64,000 bases of DNA from Palsa-504 sp963787645 (GCA_963787645.1 CAWBDS010000002.1:930001-994000), one strand, 5' to 3'. Shown: positions 10,754 through 19,841, counted from the stretch's first letter. The notes: generated by a model from the letters alone, not told the origin. Numbers and translations: made by a program.

Positions 10754-13159
10754 ATGGTCGTGACCGGCAGCCACGACGAGGTGCTGCGGCTGGCCGCGGT
10801 CATCGAGCACCAGCGGCGGCTGCTGGACCAGACCCGGGCCGCGGCCGCGGGCGACTCGGTGGTCGCGATGGCCCGCGGCGCGCTGATGGAGCGCCTTGGC
10901 CTGTCTGCCGCCGAGGCCGCCGGCCAGCTGGCCGAGCTGTCCGCCGCGACCGGGGTGCCGATCGCCGAGATGGCCGCGGCGGTTCTGTCTCATGACTCGT
11001 CCGCCGGCGGTGATCGCCCGCCGGCCGCTCCCGAGGGTTCCGGGGCGTCCCGGGGACCCCGTCAGGCCGGCGCGCGCGCGTCTGGACTCGGGTCGCTGAT
11101 GGCTCAGGCCGGCGCCGAGCTGGCCGCCGACGGCGCGGAGCTGGCCGACACCGTGGCCGGGCCGATCCGGGGGCCGCTCGGCGCGGGCGCGGTGATGCTG
11201 TGGCTGCTCGACGCGGACGGCGCGCTGACCCTGCTCGGCGAGTCCGGGCTGGCCCTGGGCCAGGCCAGCCGGTGGCGGCATCTGCCGCCGCAACTGGACT
11301 GCCCGGCCCAGCGAGTGGCCCAGGGTGCCGCCGACCTGTGGTGGTCCGCGGGCCGGCCGCAGGGCGATGACGGGCCGGTACCCGGCCCGGCTGACGGCGC
11401 CCGGGCGGTTCTCGGGCTGCGCGAGCGTGGCGGCCAGCTGCTGGGCGTGATGGAGGTCAGCTGGCCCGAGCCGATGGCCGGGTTCGGCACTGAGGTACGC
11501 CAGGAGCTGACCGCACTCGCCGCGGGTTGCGCCATGGTGATCGCCGCCCGGATGGCACACGGCAACCTGGCCGCCGCCCACCCCCGGACTGCCCTCTACA
11601 CCCTGCTCGATAGCCTGGCCGACTCGGTACTCGTGGTGCAGGCAATCAGGGATGACGGCGGCCTGGTCGCCGACTTCAGCGTCGAGCACGTCAGCCCCCG
11701 CTTCCGTGACCTGGCGGGCCGGACCGCGGCTGAGCTGGCCCGGATGACCCTGCTGGAGGCGTATCCGGCCAGCGTCACCGGCCAGGGCCTGTTCGCCCGG
11801 GCCGTCCAGGTCGTGGCCGACGGTGTGCCTCAGTACGTTCCAGGTCCGCTCAGCGAGGCCCTGGCCAGCGGATTCCCCGCGCTTCGGCCTCCGACCGAGG
11901 CCGCCCCACCGCAGCTGGGCGGCCTGCGGGTGGCCAGGTTCTTCGACGGCGTGATCTTCACCTGGCATGACGACGCGGTGGCGGGCCGCGCTCCGGAGCT
12001 GGCCGTGCTCTTGGACCACGCGCAGCGGCTGGGCCGTCTGGGCGGCTGGGAGGAGAATCTCGTCACCGAGCTGGTGCGCTGGACCGATTCCGCCTTCGAG
12101 CTGTTCGGCCTGGTACCGCGCTCGGGGACCGAGATCCCGCTCGCCGACCTGCACAGCTATGTGGTGGCGGCCGATAAGCCGGTCGTGACGCGCTTCCGGC
12201 AGCGCCTGGTTGAGCGCCGAGAGGCGGCCACGGCGACGTTCCGCGTCGTGCACCCTGATGACCGCAGCATCCGGCAGATCCGGGTGTTCGCCGAGCCCGT
12301 CATGGACGCGGCCGGGGTCGTGGTGGCGCTGCGGGGGGCGTTCCAGGACGTGTCAGCGCATTACCACACGCAGGTTGCCCTGGCCGCCACGCGGGATCAG
12401 CTGGCCGACAGCGAGCAACGCGTGGCCGAGGAACACCTGCTCGCGCTGCGCCTGCAGCAAGCCATCATGCCGCCCGACGCGGTCCCGGTGGAGGCGGCCG
12501 GAATCGACGTCGCGGTGCGCTACCGGCCGGTTGGTGAAGGCCACCTGGTCGGCGGCGACTGGTACGACACGCTGCTGCTGCCGACCAACGACGTGCTGCT
12601 GGTGGTCGGCGATGTGGCCGGGCACGGTATCGACGCGGTGACCGGGATGGTCGCGGCCCGCAACTCCCTGCGCGGCCTGGCTATCACCGGGACCGGGCAG
12701 GCCGAGCTGCTGCGCATGCTCAACAGCGTGATGTGCCACCTCACCTCGGGCGTGGTCGGGACCGTGGTGTGCGGGCTGTACGACCCGCAGACTCGCGTGC
12801 TGCGCTGGGCTCGCGCCGGGCACCTGCCGCCCGTCCTGGTCCGCGGCGGCACGGCCCGGCAGCTCCCGCTGCCGGGCGGGGTCCTGCTGGGCATGGATCC
12901 GGACGCCGATTACGAGGAAGCGGTGCAGGCGCTGGAACCCGGCGACAGCCTGCTGGCGTTCACCGACGGTCTGATCGAGCGGCGCGGCGAGTCGATCGAG
13001 GACGTGCTCGGTGACTTCGTCGCCGGGCTCGGTCCCGGCCCCGGTGAGCGACCGGGAACCGCTGACCTTACCGCCGCCGTCCAGGCCGACCAGGTCATGG
13101 CCAGCGCGGTCTCGGACACCGGCGACGACGCCTGCCTGGTCGTGGTCCGGATCCGCTGA
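10754..13159 (+). CDS. ANTAR-GAF-PAS-SpoIIE PP2C phosphatase
   Basis: About 801 residues from the ATG at 10754, which sits three bases after a GGGGAGG box; a GTG at 10760 has better spacing. An upstream TTG at 10700 would add 18 residues. The N terminus resembles an ANTAR helical domain (VAMARGALMERLGLSAAEAA). A GAF-like region, two PAS-like regions and a coiled linker (TRDQLADSEQRVAEEHLLAL) follow. The SpoIIE/PP2C domain starts near residue 580 with VGGDWYDTLLLP, VGDVAGHGIDAVTG and LLAFTDGLIERR, the metal-binding motifs. It probably dephosphorylates an anti-anti-sigma factor. It is divergent from the hybrid kinase gene across a 240-base gap. Confidence 0.88.
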   Translation: MVVTGSHDEVLRLAAVIEHQRRLLDQTRAAAAGDSVVAMARGALMERLGLSAAEAAGQLAELSAATGVPIAEMAAAVLSHDSSAGGDRPPAAPEGSGASRGPRQAGARASGLGSLMAQAGAELAADGAELADTVAGPIRGPLGAGAVMLWLLDADGALTLLGESGLALGQASRWRHLPPQLDCPAQRVAQGAADLWWSAGRPQGDDGPVPGPADGARAVLGLRERGGQLLGVMEVSWPEPMAGFGTEVRQELTALAAGCAMVIAARMAHGNLAAAHPRTALYTLLDSLADSVLVVQAIRDDGGLVADFSVEHVSPRFRDLAGRTAAELARMTLLEAYPASVTGQGLFARAVQVVADGVPQYVPGPLSEALASGFPALRPPTEAAPPQLGGLRVARFFDGVIFTWHDDAVAGRAPELAVLLDHAQRLGRLGGWEENLVTELVRWTDSAFELFGLVPRSGTEIPLADLHSYVVAADKPVVTRFRQRLVERREAATATFRVVHPDDRSIRQIRVFAEPVMDAAGVVVALRGAFQDVSAHYHTQVALAATRDQLADSEQRVAEEHLLALRLQQAIMPPDAVPVEAAGIDVAVRYRPVGEGHLVGGDWYDTLLLPTNDVLLVVGDVAGHGIDAVTGMVAARNSLRGLAITGTGQAELLRMLNSVMCHLTSGVVGTVVCGLYDPQTRVLRWARAGHLPPVLVRGGTARQLPLPGGVLLGMDPDADYEEAVQALEPGDSLLAFTDGLIERRGESIEDVLGDFVAGLGPGPGERPGTADLTAAVQADQVMASAVSDTGDDACLVVVRIR

Positions 13160-13168
13160 CGGCCAGGC

Positions 13169-14599
13169 CTACAGCGGCACGCCCACCCAGCGCTCGGTGG
13201 TGAAGTCGCCGACGTTCAGGTGGTGGCCTGGATCGTCCGCGGCGTCGCCGTTCACAGCGGCGTCGTTGACGTGGGTCATCGCGGCGTTCAGGCCCAAGGC
13301 GACGCGCGTGCCTCGCTCGATGTCGCGCGTGAAGACGGCGCTGGACCGGCCGTAGCCGGTCTCGTTGGCGATCCGCAGCGCGTCCCGCTCGTCCCGGGCC
13401 CGGACGACTGTGATCACCGGGCCGGCCATCTCCGCTCTGGTGGTGGCCACGTTGTCTCGCGCCAGCAGCAGGTGCGGCGGTAGCAGCAGCCGGGTCGGGC
13501 CGGCCGGATCGCCGCCCAGCAGCTGCCGGGCGCCCTCGCCGCGGGCCCGTTCCACGGCATCCCGGATCGCAGTCAGCCGCCGGGCGTTGCCGACCGGGCC
13601 GATGTCGGTGTGCGCGGCGGCCGGGTCACCGGCTCGCAGGCAACCCGCCAGGGTGGCCAGCCGCTCGGTGAATTCGCCGTACACCTTCCGGTGCACGGCG
13701 ATCCGCCGGGTGATCATGCAGAGCTGGTCCTGCCCGGCGAAGGAGCCGAACACCGCCGCGTCGACCGCCCGGGCCACGTCGGCGTCTTCGAGGACGACGA
13801 GCCATCCGTCCGCGCCGGACGGCCCGGCCAGCCGCTTGCCACCCGCCTGACGGGTCAGCACCTGGCCGACCGAGGCCGACCCGGCGAACCAGATGACCCG
13901 CGGCACCGGATGCCCGGTGATCGCCTCGCTGATCCCCGCGCCGGAGGCCACCACCACGCTAAGCAGCCCGGGTGGCAGGCCGGCCTCCCGGAAGATCTTG
14001 GCCAGCAGCAGCCCGCCGGTGACCGGCGTATCGCTGGACGGCTTGAGAACCACCGCGTTCCCGGCCGCGAGCGCGGCGGTGGTGGCCTGGCTGGACAGCC
14101 GCAGCGGGAAGCTCGCCGGGCTGATGACCGCGATCACCCCGGCCGGAGTCCGGTAGACCCGGCTTTGCCGGCCCGGGAGTTCGCACGGCACGATGCGCCC
14201 GGTGACCTGATGCGGTAGCGATGCCGCCCCCAGCATCGCCTCGCGGGCCAGGCGCCATTCGAGCTCGGCCGCGGCGGCCGGAGCGCCGGTCTCATGGATC
14301 AGCCAGTCGGTGACTTCGGCCTGGCGGGCCTCTAGTACCGAGGCGGCCGCCCGTAGCAGATCCGTTCGGCCTCCCGGCGGCTGGGCGGCCCACGCGTGCT
14401 GCGCCCGCTGCGCCGCGGCGAAGGCGTCCTCCAGGTCGTCCGGTCCGGCGAGCGGAATTTCGGTGAGGGTCTCGCCGCTCCACGGGTCGGTGTCGGCCGT
14501 GATCTTGCTGCTGCTGCCCAGCCGCCAGTGCCTGCCCAGGGGCATGGAGGTGAACCCGTCGTAACGAGGTGGGGCGACGGGAGTGACGGTCGCTGCCAT
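13169..14599 (-). CDS. Aldehyde dehydrogenase-superfamily protein with altered active site
   Basis: 476 residues, full family length. The NAD-binding and catalytic domains are recognisable (LSSQATTAALAAGNAVVLKP, PRVIWFAGSASVGQ), and the nucleophile cysteine is present near residue 294 (GQDQLCMITRR). Two otherwise near-invariant features differ: the oxyanion-hole asparagine of the usual P-x-N-F-P motif is serine (SPASFPLRLS), and the general-base ELGG motif is replaced by AGPSGADG. The glutamate in AEMAGPV is kept. It may use another substrate or have lost hydrolysis. It is convergent with the phosphatase gene, 9 bases apart. Confidence 0.85.
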   Translation of the reverse strand: MAATVTPVAPPRYDGFTSMPLGRHWRLGSSSKITADTDPWSGETLTEIPLAGPDDLEDAFAAAQRAQHAWAAQPPGGRTDLLRAAASVLEARQAEVTDWLIHETGAPAAAAELEWRLAREAMLGAASLPHQVTGRIVPCELPGRQSRVYRTPAGVIAVISPASFPLRLSSQATTAALAAGNAVVLKPSSDTPVTGGLLLAKIFREAGLPPGLLSVVVASGAGISEAITGHPVPRVIWFAGSASVGQVLTRQAGGKRLAGPSGADGWLVVLEDADVARAVDAAVFGSFAGQDQLCMITRRIAVHRKVYGEFTERLATLAGCLRAGDPAAAHTDIGPVGNARRLTAIRDAVERARGEGARQLLGGDPAGPTRLLLPPHLLLARDNVATTRAEMAGPVITVVRARDERDALRIANETGYGRSSAVFTRDIERGTRVALGLNAAMTHVNDAAVNGDAADDPGHHLNVGDFTTERWVGVPL

Positions 14600-14733
14600 G
14601 TTGTGCTTGGCTACCCCATTTCGGCGTCGCTACACCCCCACGGCCGGTCCAGGCCTGGAGGAGCGCGGACCCGGAGCCCGGGGAGAGGTGCCGGGCCTCC
14701 GGATCCGCAGTCTGGTCGGCCGGGCCGCGGGGG

Positions 14734-15300
14734 TCAGTGCCCGGTGCGGCCCGCCAGGACGTCCCTGATCCGGTCCGTGGCTCCGGCGATGCGGCCGGCC
14801 AGCCTCAGGACCTCGGGAGCGGGGGACAGGTTCGGGTGCGGGCGAGTGGGCGCGAGCCTGCGGCCCTGCTCGAGCTGGGCGCCGAGCTCGGACAGCTCTT
14901 GCTCGCTGAGCGCCAGCTGGACGCCGGGCCACACCCGGCGTTCCTCGAAGTCATGGTGGGCCCGGCCGGTTCCGGTGATCTGGCGCAGCAGCGGCTCGAA
15001 CTCCCGGTCCGCCGGATCGAGCCCGTCCAGGCGGCCGAGCAGCCGCTTGAGCTCGACTTCCTGGCTCACCGCCTGATCCGCTAGCCGGACACCGTCCTGG
15101 ACCCGCCGGCGCACCAGCGGCCAGAAGTACTCTTCCTCGATCGCCTCGTGGGTCGACTCGCGGATGACGACCTGGACGACCGTCGCCCGGCGCCGCTCCC
15201 GAGCGCTCGGGTCGGCACAGTGAGCGCTCGCCTCGAGCTCGGCCAGCAGCGCCCGGACCTCATCATGATCGCGCCGCAGCAGCTCGATCGCGTCCGTCAT
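14734..15300 (-). CDS. Hemerythrin-like HHE domain protein
   Basis: 188 residues, helical. Histidine/glutamate iron ligands are visible in order: LLRRDHDEVRALL, ESTHEAIEEEYFWPL and RAHHDFEERRVWPG, matching the HHE cation-binding domain that forms a di-iron centre. Bacterial members bind oxygen, NO or act as redox/ROS sensors; several are under stress-sigma control. The C-terminal third (EVLRLAGRIAGATDRIRD) has no assigned domain. A GGAGAG site precedes the ATG. It stands alone between the ALDH-like and glycosyltransferase genes on the same strand. Confidence 0.88.
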   Translation of the reverse strand: MTDAIELLRRDHDEVRALLAELEASAHCADPSARERRRATVVQVVIRESTHEAIEEEYFWPLVRRRVQDGVRLADQAVSQEVELKRLLGRLDGLDPADREFEPLLRQITGTGRAHHDFEERRVWPGVQLALSEQELSELGAQLEQGRRLAPTRPHPNLSPAPEVLRLAGRIAGATDRIRDVLAGRTGH

Positions 15301-15365
15301 CGGGCTCTCCTTCAGGTTTCGGCGATCTCAGCGGGGCTGCCCCGCCGGGGAGCGGGCAAACCAGA

Positions 15366-15392
15366 GCCCGGGAAGCGAGATGCTTCCCGGGC
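15366..15392. terminator. Hairpin terminator after the glycosyltransferase gene
   Basis: An 11-bp perfect stem (GCCCGGGAAGC pairing with GCTTCCCGGGC) and a 5-base GAGAT loop lie 28 bases beyond the stop of the minus-strand glycosyltransferase gene and before the hemerythrin gene. Confidence 0.7.
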
Positions 15393-15419
15393 CCGTGGTC
15401 GGCGGCGGCTGGGCTGGGA

Positions 15420-16619
15420 TCAGGCCGCCTGGGCGATGGCCTTGTCGTAAACCGCCAGCGTCTCGCCGGCGATCCGGTCCCACGAGTAGCGCGACTTGAC
15501 CCGGTCGGCGGCCGCGACCCCGTAGGCCTCGATCAGCATGGGGTGGGCCAGCAGCTGCCGGACCCGCTGGGCCAGCAGGGCCGGCCGGTCGGGCGGGATC
15601 AAGATGCCGGTCGTCCCGTCCACCACGGCGTCCATGTGACCACCGACCGGAGGCGCTATGACCGGGGTCCCGCACGCCATAGCCTGCAGCGACGTGCTGC
15701 CGGAGGGCTCGTACTGACACGTGCTGACCACCAGGTCGGCGGACCGCAGCAGGGCGGGCATCAGGTGGTGCTCCAGGCGTCCGGTGAACAGCACGCGGTC
15801 GGAGATGCCCAGCGACGCGGCGAACTTGGCCAGCTCGACGTAAGCCTGGTCGTTGTCCAGCTCGCCGCGGTCCGGGCCACCGACGACCAGCAGTTCGGCG
15901 CCGGGCACCTTGGTGAGCGCGCGGAGCAGGGTCTCCAGCGGGGCCCGTTCGTTCAGGTCGGCGGCGGTGAGCAGCCGCGGGCGGCCGTTCCGCTTGGCCA
16001 CCGGCCCCTCGGGGAGGAAGGTGCCGGTGTCGATGCCCCACGGCACGACCCTGATCGAGGACCGGTGTATGCCCAGGCTGGCCAGGTCGGAGGCCTCGGC
16101 TTTGTGGGTGGCGACCACGGCGGCGGCGCTGCGCCCGATGGCGGGCTCGAGCCTGATCCGCGCGGCCGCGGCACCGTCGGCCCGGACCCGGCCGCGCCGT
16201 TCGCTGACCCCGAGCGAGCTGAACTCCTGCACGATCGGGATGTCCAGGTCGCGGGCCGCGGCCAGTGCGGCCAGGCCGCTCGTCCAGCGCAGTGCGTGCA
16301 CCACATCCGGGCGCTCCCGCTCCCAGCTGCTGCGCAGCGGGCGGGCGAACGCGGGCACCCGCTCGAGCAGGCTGGCGTCGCCTCGGTCGCCATCGGCGGG
16401 AACCGGCCCGGCGTCAATGTGCGTGATCCGCACGCCGTCGTGCAGCTCGGCCTGGTCGGGCAGGTCCGGCTGATGCTTCTGGGTGTAGACGGTTACCTGG
16501 TGACCATGGGTGGCTAGATTACGGGTGAGCTCGCTGAGTCCGATGTCGTCGCGGTCCGGGCTGGCACCGGTGCGCGGGGACAGGAGCGTCGCGTGCTGAG
16601 CAACCAGGGCGATCTTCAT
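15420..16619 (-). CDS. Family GT4-type glycosyltransferase
   Basis: 399 residues with a GT-B fold. The N-terminal half has SELTRNLATHGHQVTVYTQ, a typical acceptor-side Rossmann segment. The C-terminal half has RLLTAADLNERAPLETLLRA, LLVVGGPDRG and the donor-site motif region YEPSGSTSLQAMACGTPV. The second glutamate of the usual E-x7-E motif is glutamine here. Relatives transfer hexoses from nucleotide sugars to lipid or small-molecule acceptors (MshA and sucrose-synthase-like enzymes share the fold). The acceptor cannot be inferred. It has no membrane segment. Confidence 0.88.
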   Translation of the reverse strand: MKIALVAQHATLLSPRTGASPDRDDIGLSELTRNLATHGHQVTVYTQKHQPDLPDQAELHDGVRITHIDAGPVPADGDRGDASLLERVPAFARPLRSSWERERPDVVHALRWTSGLAALAAARDLDIPIVQEFSSLGVSERRGRVRADGAAAARIRLEPAIGRSAAAVVATHKAEASDLASLGIHRSSIRVVPWGIDTGTFLPEGPVAKRNGRPRLLTAADLNERAPLETLLRALTKVPGAELLVVGGPDRGELDNDQAYVELAKFAASLGISDRVLFTGRLEHHLMPALLRSADLVVSTCQYEPSGSTSLQAMACGTPVIAPPVGGHMDAVVDGTTGILIPPDRPALLAQRVRQLLAHPMLIEAYGVAAADRVKSRYSWDRIAGETLAVYDKAIAQAA

Positions 16620-16651
16620 CCGGGGAGCCTTCCTTGCTGACGAGTCTCTGC

Positions 16652-16713
16652 CACGGTGTTGTCAGCGGAAGCGAAAAGTGGCGCCTCTTCGCACGCTCCG
16701 CAAAAACACCGTG
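16652..16713. promoter_or_regulatory. CACGGTGTT/AACACCGTG inverted repeat upstream of the glycosyltransferase
   Basis: Two 9-base arms (16652-16660 and 16705-16713) are exact reverse complements separated by 44 bases. They lie 33-94 bases upstream of the glycosyltransferase start codon at 16619, where a promoter would be expected. The spacing suits a looped or dual-site operator. No regulator is assigned. Confidence 0.3.
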
Positions 16714-16813
16714 TTGCGTAGAGCGTGCCTGCGTCGTAGGCACCACTAGGGAGGAGCATATCCCATCGCGGGGCTTCTCAAACAGTGCGACGCGCGGGTG
16801 AGTTTCCGGCCGT

Positions 16814-17182
16814 TCAGCCGGCCGCGGCGGCGGCCACGCTGTCGAACACCGGGATCAGCCGGTCGGCCGTGGTCAGCCGCAGGATCTTGGCCACCGCGGC
16901 CTGCGGGGACACCAGCGCCAGGACGCCGCCCTGCCGATCCATGGACCGGTTCACCCGCAGCAGCGCGTGCAGCGCCGAGGAGTCCATGAAGCGCAAGCCG
17001 GACAGGTCGATGATCAGCATGCGCGGTTGCTGGGACACCTCATCGTCCAGCAGGCGCCGCAATTCGTCGGTATTGGTCACGTCAGCCTCGCCGGCGATCT
17101 GCACCAGCGTGTAAGGCTCGCCTGCGGACTCCCGCGCCGTCACCGAGATCGTCAGCAGATCCACGCACTTGTTGTACCACAC
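16814..17182 (-). CDS. STAS-domain anti-anti-sigma factor (RsbV/BldG type)
   Basis: 122 residues forming one STAS domain: beta strands around YTLVQIAGEADVTNTDELRR, then LIIDLSGLRFMDSSALHALL, which holds the conserved serine that RsbW-like kinases phosphorylate. When dephosphorylated, such proteins bind the kinase and free the sigma factor. It lies 57 bases downstream of the kinase gene on the same strand, so the pair is probably one operon. A GTG seven codons in is an alternative start. Phosphatases at 2.4-4.3 and 10.8-13.2 kb are candidate partners. Confidence 0.9.
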   Translation of the reverse strand: MWYNKCVDLLTISVTARESAGEPYTLVQIAGEADVTNTDELRRLLDDEVSQQPRMLIIDLSGLRFMDSSALHALLRVNRSMDRQGGVLALVSPQAAVAKILRLTTADRLIPVFDSVAAAAAG

Positions 17183-17239
17183 AGCGGATTCCCGCGGGAT
17201 AGTCCTCAGCTGGCCCCGTTATCGCGGCGAACCGGCGGC

Positions 17240-17749
17240 TCAGGGACCGGATTCGACCTGAGGCAGGTCCATATGCAACCGGATCGTGGTGCCGGTCTCG
17301 TCGGAGTGCATTTCCACCTCGTCGCAGACCTGGTTCACGATCCACAGCCCGTGCCCGCCCATGGCCTCCAGCGAGGGCCGTCGCTGGCCCGCTAGCGGGT
17401 CGGTGATGGTCCCGTCGTCCTGGAGCTGGCAGACGATCTGCTTGGTGTCGTACCAGATCTTCAAGGACCCGGGTGACTTGGCGTGCCGGACGGTATTGGC
17501 CGCCACCTCGCTGACCGCCAGCACCAGGTCGATCGCGCGCGATTCGGGCAGCCCGGCCTCCAGCGCGTAGCGATAAACCACCGAACGGACCGCGGCCAGG
17601 TCGGTGGTGTACCGGTAAGACATGGCGCCGGGCGGTGGGGAGGGCAGCGGGCCATCGCCGGCCGGCCGACGTGACGGCGGGCCGGCGAGCGCTTCGGGTG
17701 CCGCGGGTGCGCGCTGCGCGGTCTTTGCGTCCCAGGCCATCAGCAGCAA
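17240..17749 (-). CDS. RsbW-like ATP-binding anti-sigma kinase
   Basis: 169 residues from the first ATG, or 127 from the ATG at about 17623 (MSYRYTTDL), which matches the domain boundary. The HATPase_c fold is shown by the N-box LVLAVSEVAANTVRHA and the glycine box EAMGGHGLWIVNQVCDEVEM. These kinases bind a sigma factor and phosphorylate a STAS antagonist. The adjoining STAS gene, the sigma factor at 5.2 kb and the PP2C phosphatases make a complete partner-switching set within 18 kb, though actual pairings are inferred. Confidence 0.88.
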   Translation of the reverse strand: MLLMAWDAKTAQRAPAAPEALAGPPSRRPAGDGPLPSPPPGAMSYRYTTDLAAVRSVVYRYALEAGLPESRAIDLVLAVSEVAANTVRHAKSPGSLKIWYDTKQIVCQLQDDGTITDPLAGQRRPSLEAMGGHGLWIVNQVCDEVEMHSDETGTTIRLHMDLPQVESGP

Positions 17750-17927
17750 CGATACACCGGCGCCGGAAAAGGGCCGTCAGGCAGATACTTGTGTCGCATT
17801 GTCCGAAATGAAGTGCGGATCCGATCCGGCCGGCACGGTTATCCGCCGCGCACGGGGTAGACGAAAAGGCGACCAGTATTCGCGGCCCTTCGGAATCCAA
17901 GGTGCTGCCTGTCTTTCGGAGGTAATT

Positions 17928-18125
17928 ATGCGGATCGGCGGGGTGATTCTCCTCATTTGGCTGATCATCGGGGCGATCGCGGCCGGCCAGCGCGGCTATT
18001 ACGGCTCGTCGTCTGAGAGCTGTGCGCACGGGGGAACGATCGTGGCCACGATTGCGGCGGGCCCGCTCAACTACGTGGGCGTGAACCCCAAGGTCTCGTG
18101 CCATCTGCCTTCCCCGAGCAGCTAA
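17928..18125 (+). CDS. 65-residue membrane microprotein (paralogue of 31494-31691)
   Basis: The ATG at 17928 has GGAGG five bases upstream. The product has one hydrophobic helix (GGVILLIWLIIGAIAAGQRG), then TIAAGPLNYVGVNPKVSCH and ends PSPSS. A second gene at 31494 encodes a protein of exactly the same length with the same LWLIIGA-x-AAGQRGY-x-G block, the same AGPLNY-x-G-x-x-PKV block and a PSS end. Each copy has two cysteines at matching places, perhaps for an extracytoplasmic disulfide. The family has no function known to me. The longer open frame upstream (from 17622) has no ribosome site. Confidence 0.8.
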   Translation: MRIGGVILLIWLIIGAIAAGQRGYYGSSSESCAHGGTIVATIAAGPLNYVGVNPKVSCHLPSPSS

Positions 18126-18247
18126 ACCCCGGGCACCCGTGTAATCCCGGAGAGCAAGGCCTGTGGTAGCAGGTACGGCCGAACCGGCTACCCGGGCCTG
18201 ACCGGGTTAAACCTGACCGGCTAGGTCCGCGTGACTACAGTGATCGT

Positions 18248-19153
18248 GTGGATGAGCTGGCCGATTCCGCACCGCTGGTCCATGATCCGGGGACCTTGCG
18301 CCGGCGTCTGGCTGACGACGGGTACCTGTTCTTCCGCGGACTGCTGCCCGCGGGCGAGGTCCGGGCGGTCGGCGACGTCGTGCTCGCCCGGCTGCGATCC
18401 GGCGGATGGGTCGACGACCGCGGCATCCCGTCGGTCCGGCCGCATGCGATCAATTCGATGGACGCGCTCACCGACCCCGCCTTCCGGGCCGCGATGACGG
18501 CTGCCGAATTCAACCGGCTGCCCTACCTGCCCGCACTGCGGTCCGCGGTCCGTGCGATCCTCGGGCCGGGGGCCTTCTCCTATCCCGTGAAGGTACTGCG
18601 CGCCGTCTATCCCGAACGTCCGGCGGCCCGTCCGCGCGGCCGCTACATCCACTACGACTACGGTGTGTCCGGCGTCCAGGACATGCTGACCTCCTGGGTC
18701 CCGCTGATGGATATCCCGGTTCGGATCGGCGGCCTGGCGGTGCAGCCCGGGGGCCACCATGGCCCGCCCCGGCCGCCGCGCCCGCTCAGCGCCGCGGAGC
18801 CCGGCTGGGCTACGACCAGCTACGAGCCGGGCGACGTGATCGTATTCCACTGCCTCACCCCGCATGCCGCCTTGCCCAACACCGGAGCGGCGCTGCGGCT
18901 CTCGGGCGACTTCCGCTGGCAGCGGCCGGATCAGCCGGCCCCCGCCGAGCTGATCCTCGGGCCCCAGGGCCGCTCGCCGGAGCTGTTCAGCCGGCTGTTG
19001 GGCCACGAACGATGGTGGGAGCCGGTTCCCGCCGGCCTGGCTCTGCACCCCCGCGCCGACCTGGTTGGCGTCCCGCCGGGGCCCTCGCGACTGGTCCAGG
19101 TCCACCCGGGCTGGAAATACTGGCGTCCGCCGCCCCCGGCGGCCGTGCACTGA
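18248..19153 (+). CDS. Phytanoyl-CoA dioxygenase (PhyH) family Fe(II)/2-oxoglutarate oxygenase
   Basis: 301 residues from a GTG at 18248. The N terminus LRRRLADDGYLFFRGLLPAG is typical of PhyH proteins. The iron ligands are visible as H-x-D in RYIHYDYGV and a distal histidine in LTPHAALPNTG, followed by an arginine in LRLSGDFRWQ for 2-oxoglutarate binding. Members hydroxylate or halogenate small molecules, often in secondary metabolism. The substrate is unknown. It is immediately followed, tail to tail, by a decayed methyltransferase gene. Confidence 0.88.
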   Translation: MDELADSAPLVHDPGTLRRRLADDGYLFFRGLLPAGEVRAVGDVVLARLRSGGWVDDRGIPSVRPHAINSMDALTDPAFRAAMTAAEFNRLPYLPALRSAVRAILGPGAFSYPVKVLRAVYPERPAARPRGRYIHYDYGVSGVQDMLTSWVPLMDIPVRIGGLAVQPGGHHGPPRPPRPLSAAEPGWATTSYEPGDVIVFHCLTPHAALPNTGAALRLSGDFRWQRPDQPAPAELILGPQGRSPELFSRLLGHERWWEPVPAGLALHPRADLVGVPPGPSRLVQVHPGWKYWRPPPPAAVH

Positions 19154-19184
19154 GATCAGCCGTTACGTCCGCGGGCGATGTTGG

Positions 19185-19808
19185 TCACGGTCCGGACGGT
19201 AACGCCCTGACCCGACCCGCCCAGCCTGGCGTGCGCAGCCGCTCGCGGTCGGCGGCGGCCAAAGATGCCACGAGCGGTGCGTACGGGGTGCCCAAGATGG
19301 TCCCGGCGGCGTCGTCGGCGCTGTCCCACCTGGCGCTCAGTTCGACGGTCTCGACCTCCACGTTGTGCCATCCCGCCGTCTGCAACAGACTCGCCAGCTC
19401 CGCGGCGCCGAGCCGGTAACTGCCGGGATGGAAGGCTCGCGGGTAGGGCTCGGCCAGGCCCAGCTCGCTCATCGTCTCGCACATCGGCCCGAACAAGCCC
19501 AGCGGGCGCTCGGCGGCCCAGGTCGACACCACGGTGACGCCGCCGGGCCGGGCCACCCGCCGCTCGCGCCAGCATCGGCGCACTGATGTCGGCGGCCACC
19601 ACGCGCCCGCCGGGGTACACCTGCGCCGCGGCCAGCCGGGCCACGGGTCCCAATCCGCTCGCCACGTCGAGCACCGACCAACCGGCCGCAGGCCGGCCCG
19701 CCCGACCAGTTCCTCGGCCCACGGCTCGAACAGCTGGCGTAGCATGAAACGTTCATACGCCGCGGGAACCGAGGGCGGCGCAAACCCGCCGCTCCGTGAG
19801 CCGTTCAT
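19185..19808 (-). pseudogene. Decayed SAM methyltransferase gene
   Basis: The start (MNGSRSGGFAPPSVPAAYE, then LFEPWAEELV) and the end (LASLLQTAGWHNVEVETVEL) are in one frame, but the SAM-binding motif WSVLDVASGLGPVARLAA and the strand around RVVAADISAPMLARAA are in another. The reading therefore changes frame twice. About 60 residues usually found between motif I and the RPGG segment are missing at VARPGGVTVVSTW. This is a broken gene with an internal deletion, not a simple sequencing slip. It was probably an ArsM/UbiE-type small-molecule methyltransferase. It lies beside the tyrosinase pseudogene on the same strand. Confidence 0.8.
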
Positions 19809-19841
19809 CGCGTCCTCCCCCCGCGCGACCCTCGCCGCCAG

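Noticed and set aside
17622..17928. N-terminal extension of the small membrane protein (frame open from 17622)
   Set aside because: The extension overlaps the kinase gene start and its promoter; the ATG at 17928 has a strong ribosome site and gives the same 65-residue length as the paralogue.
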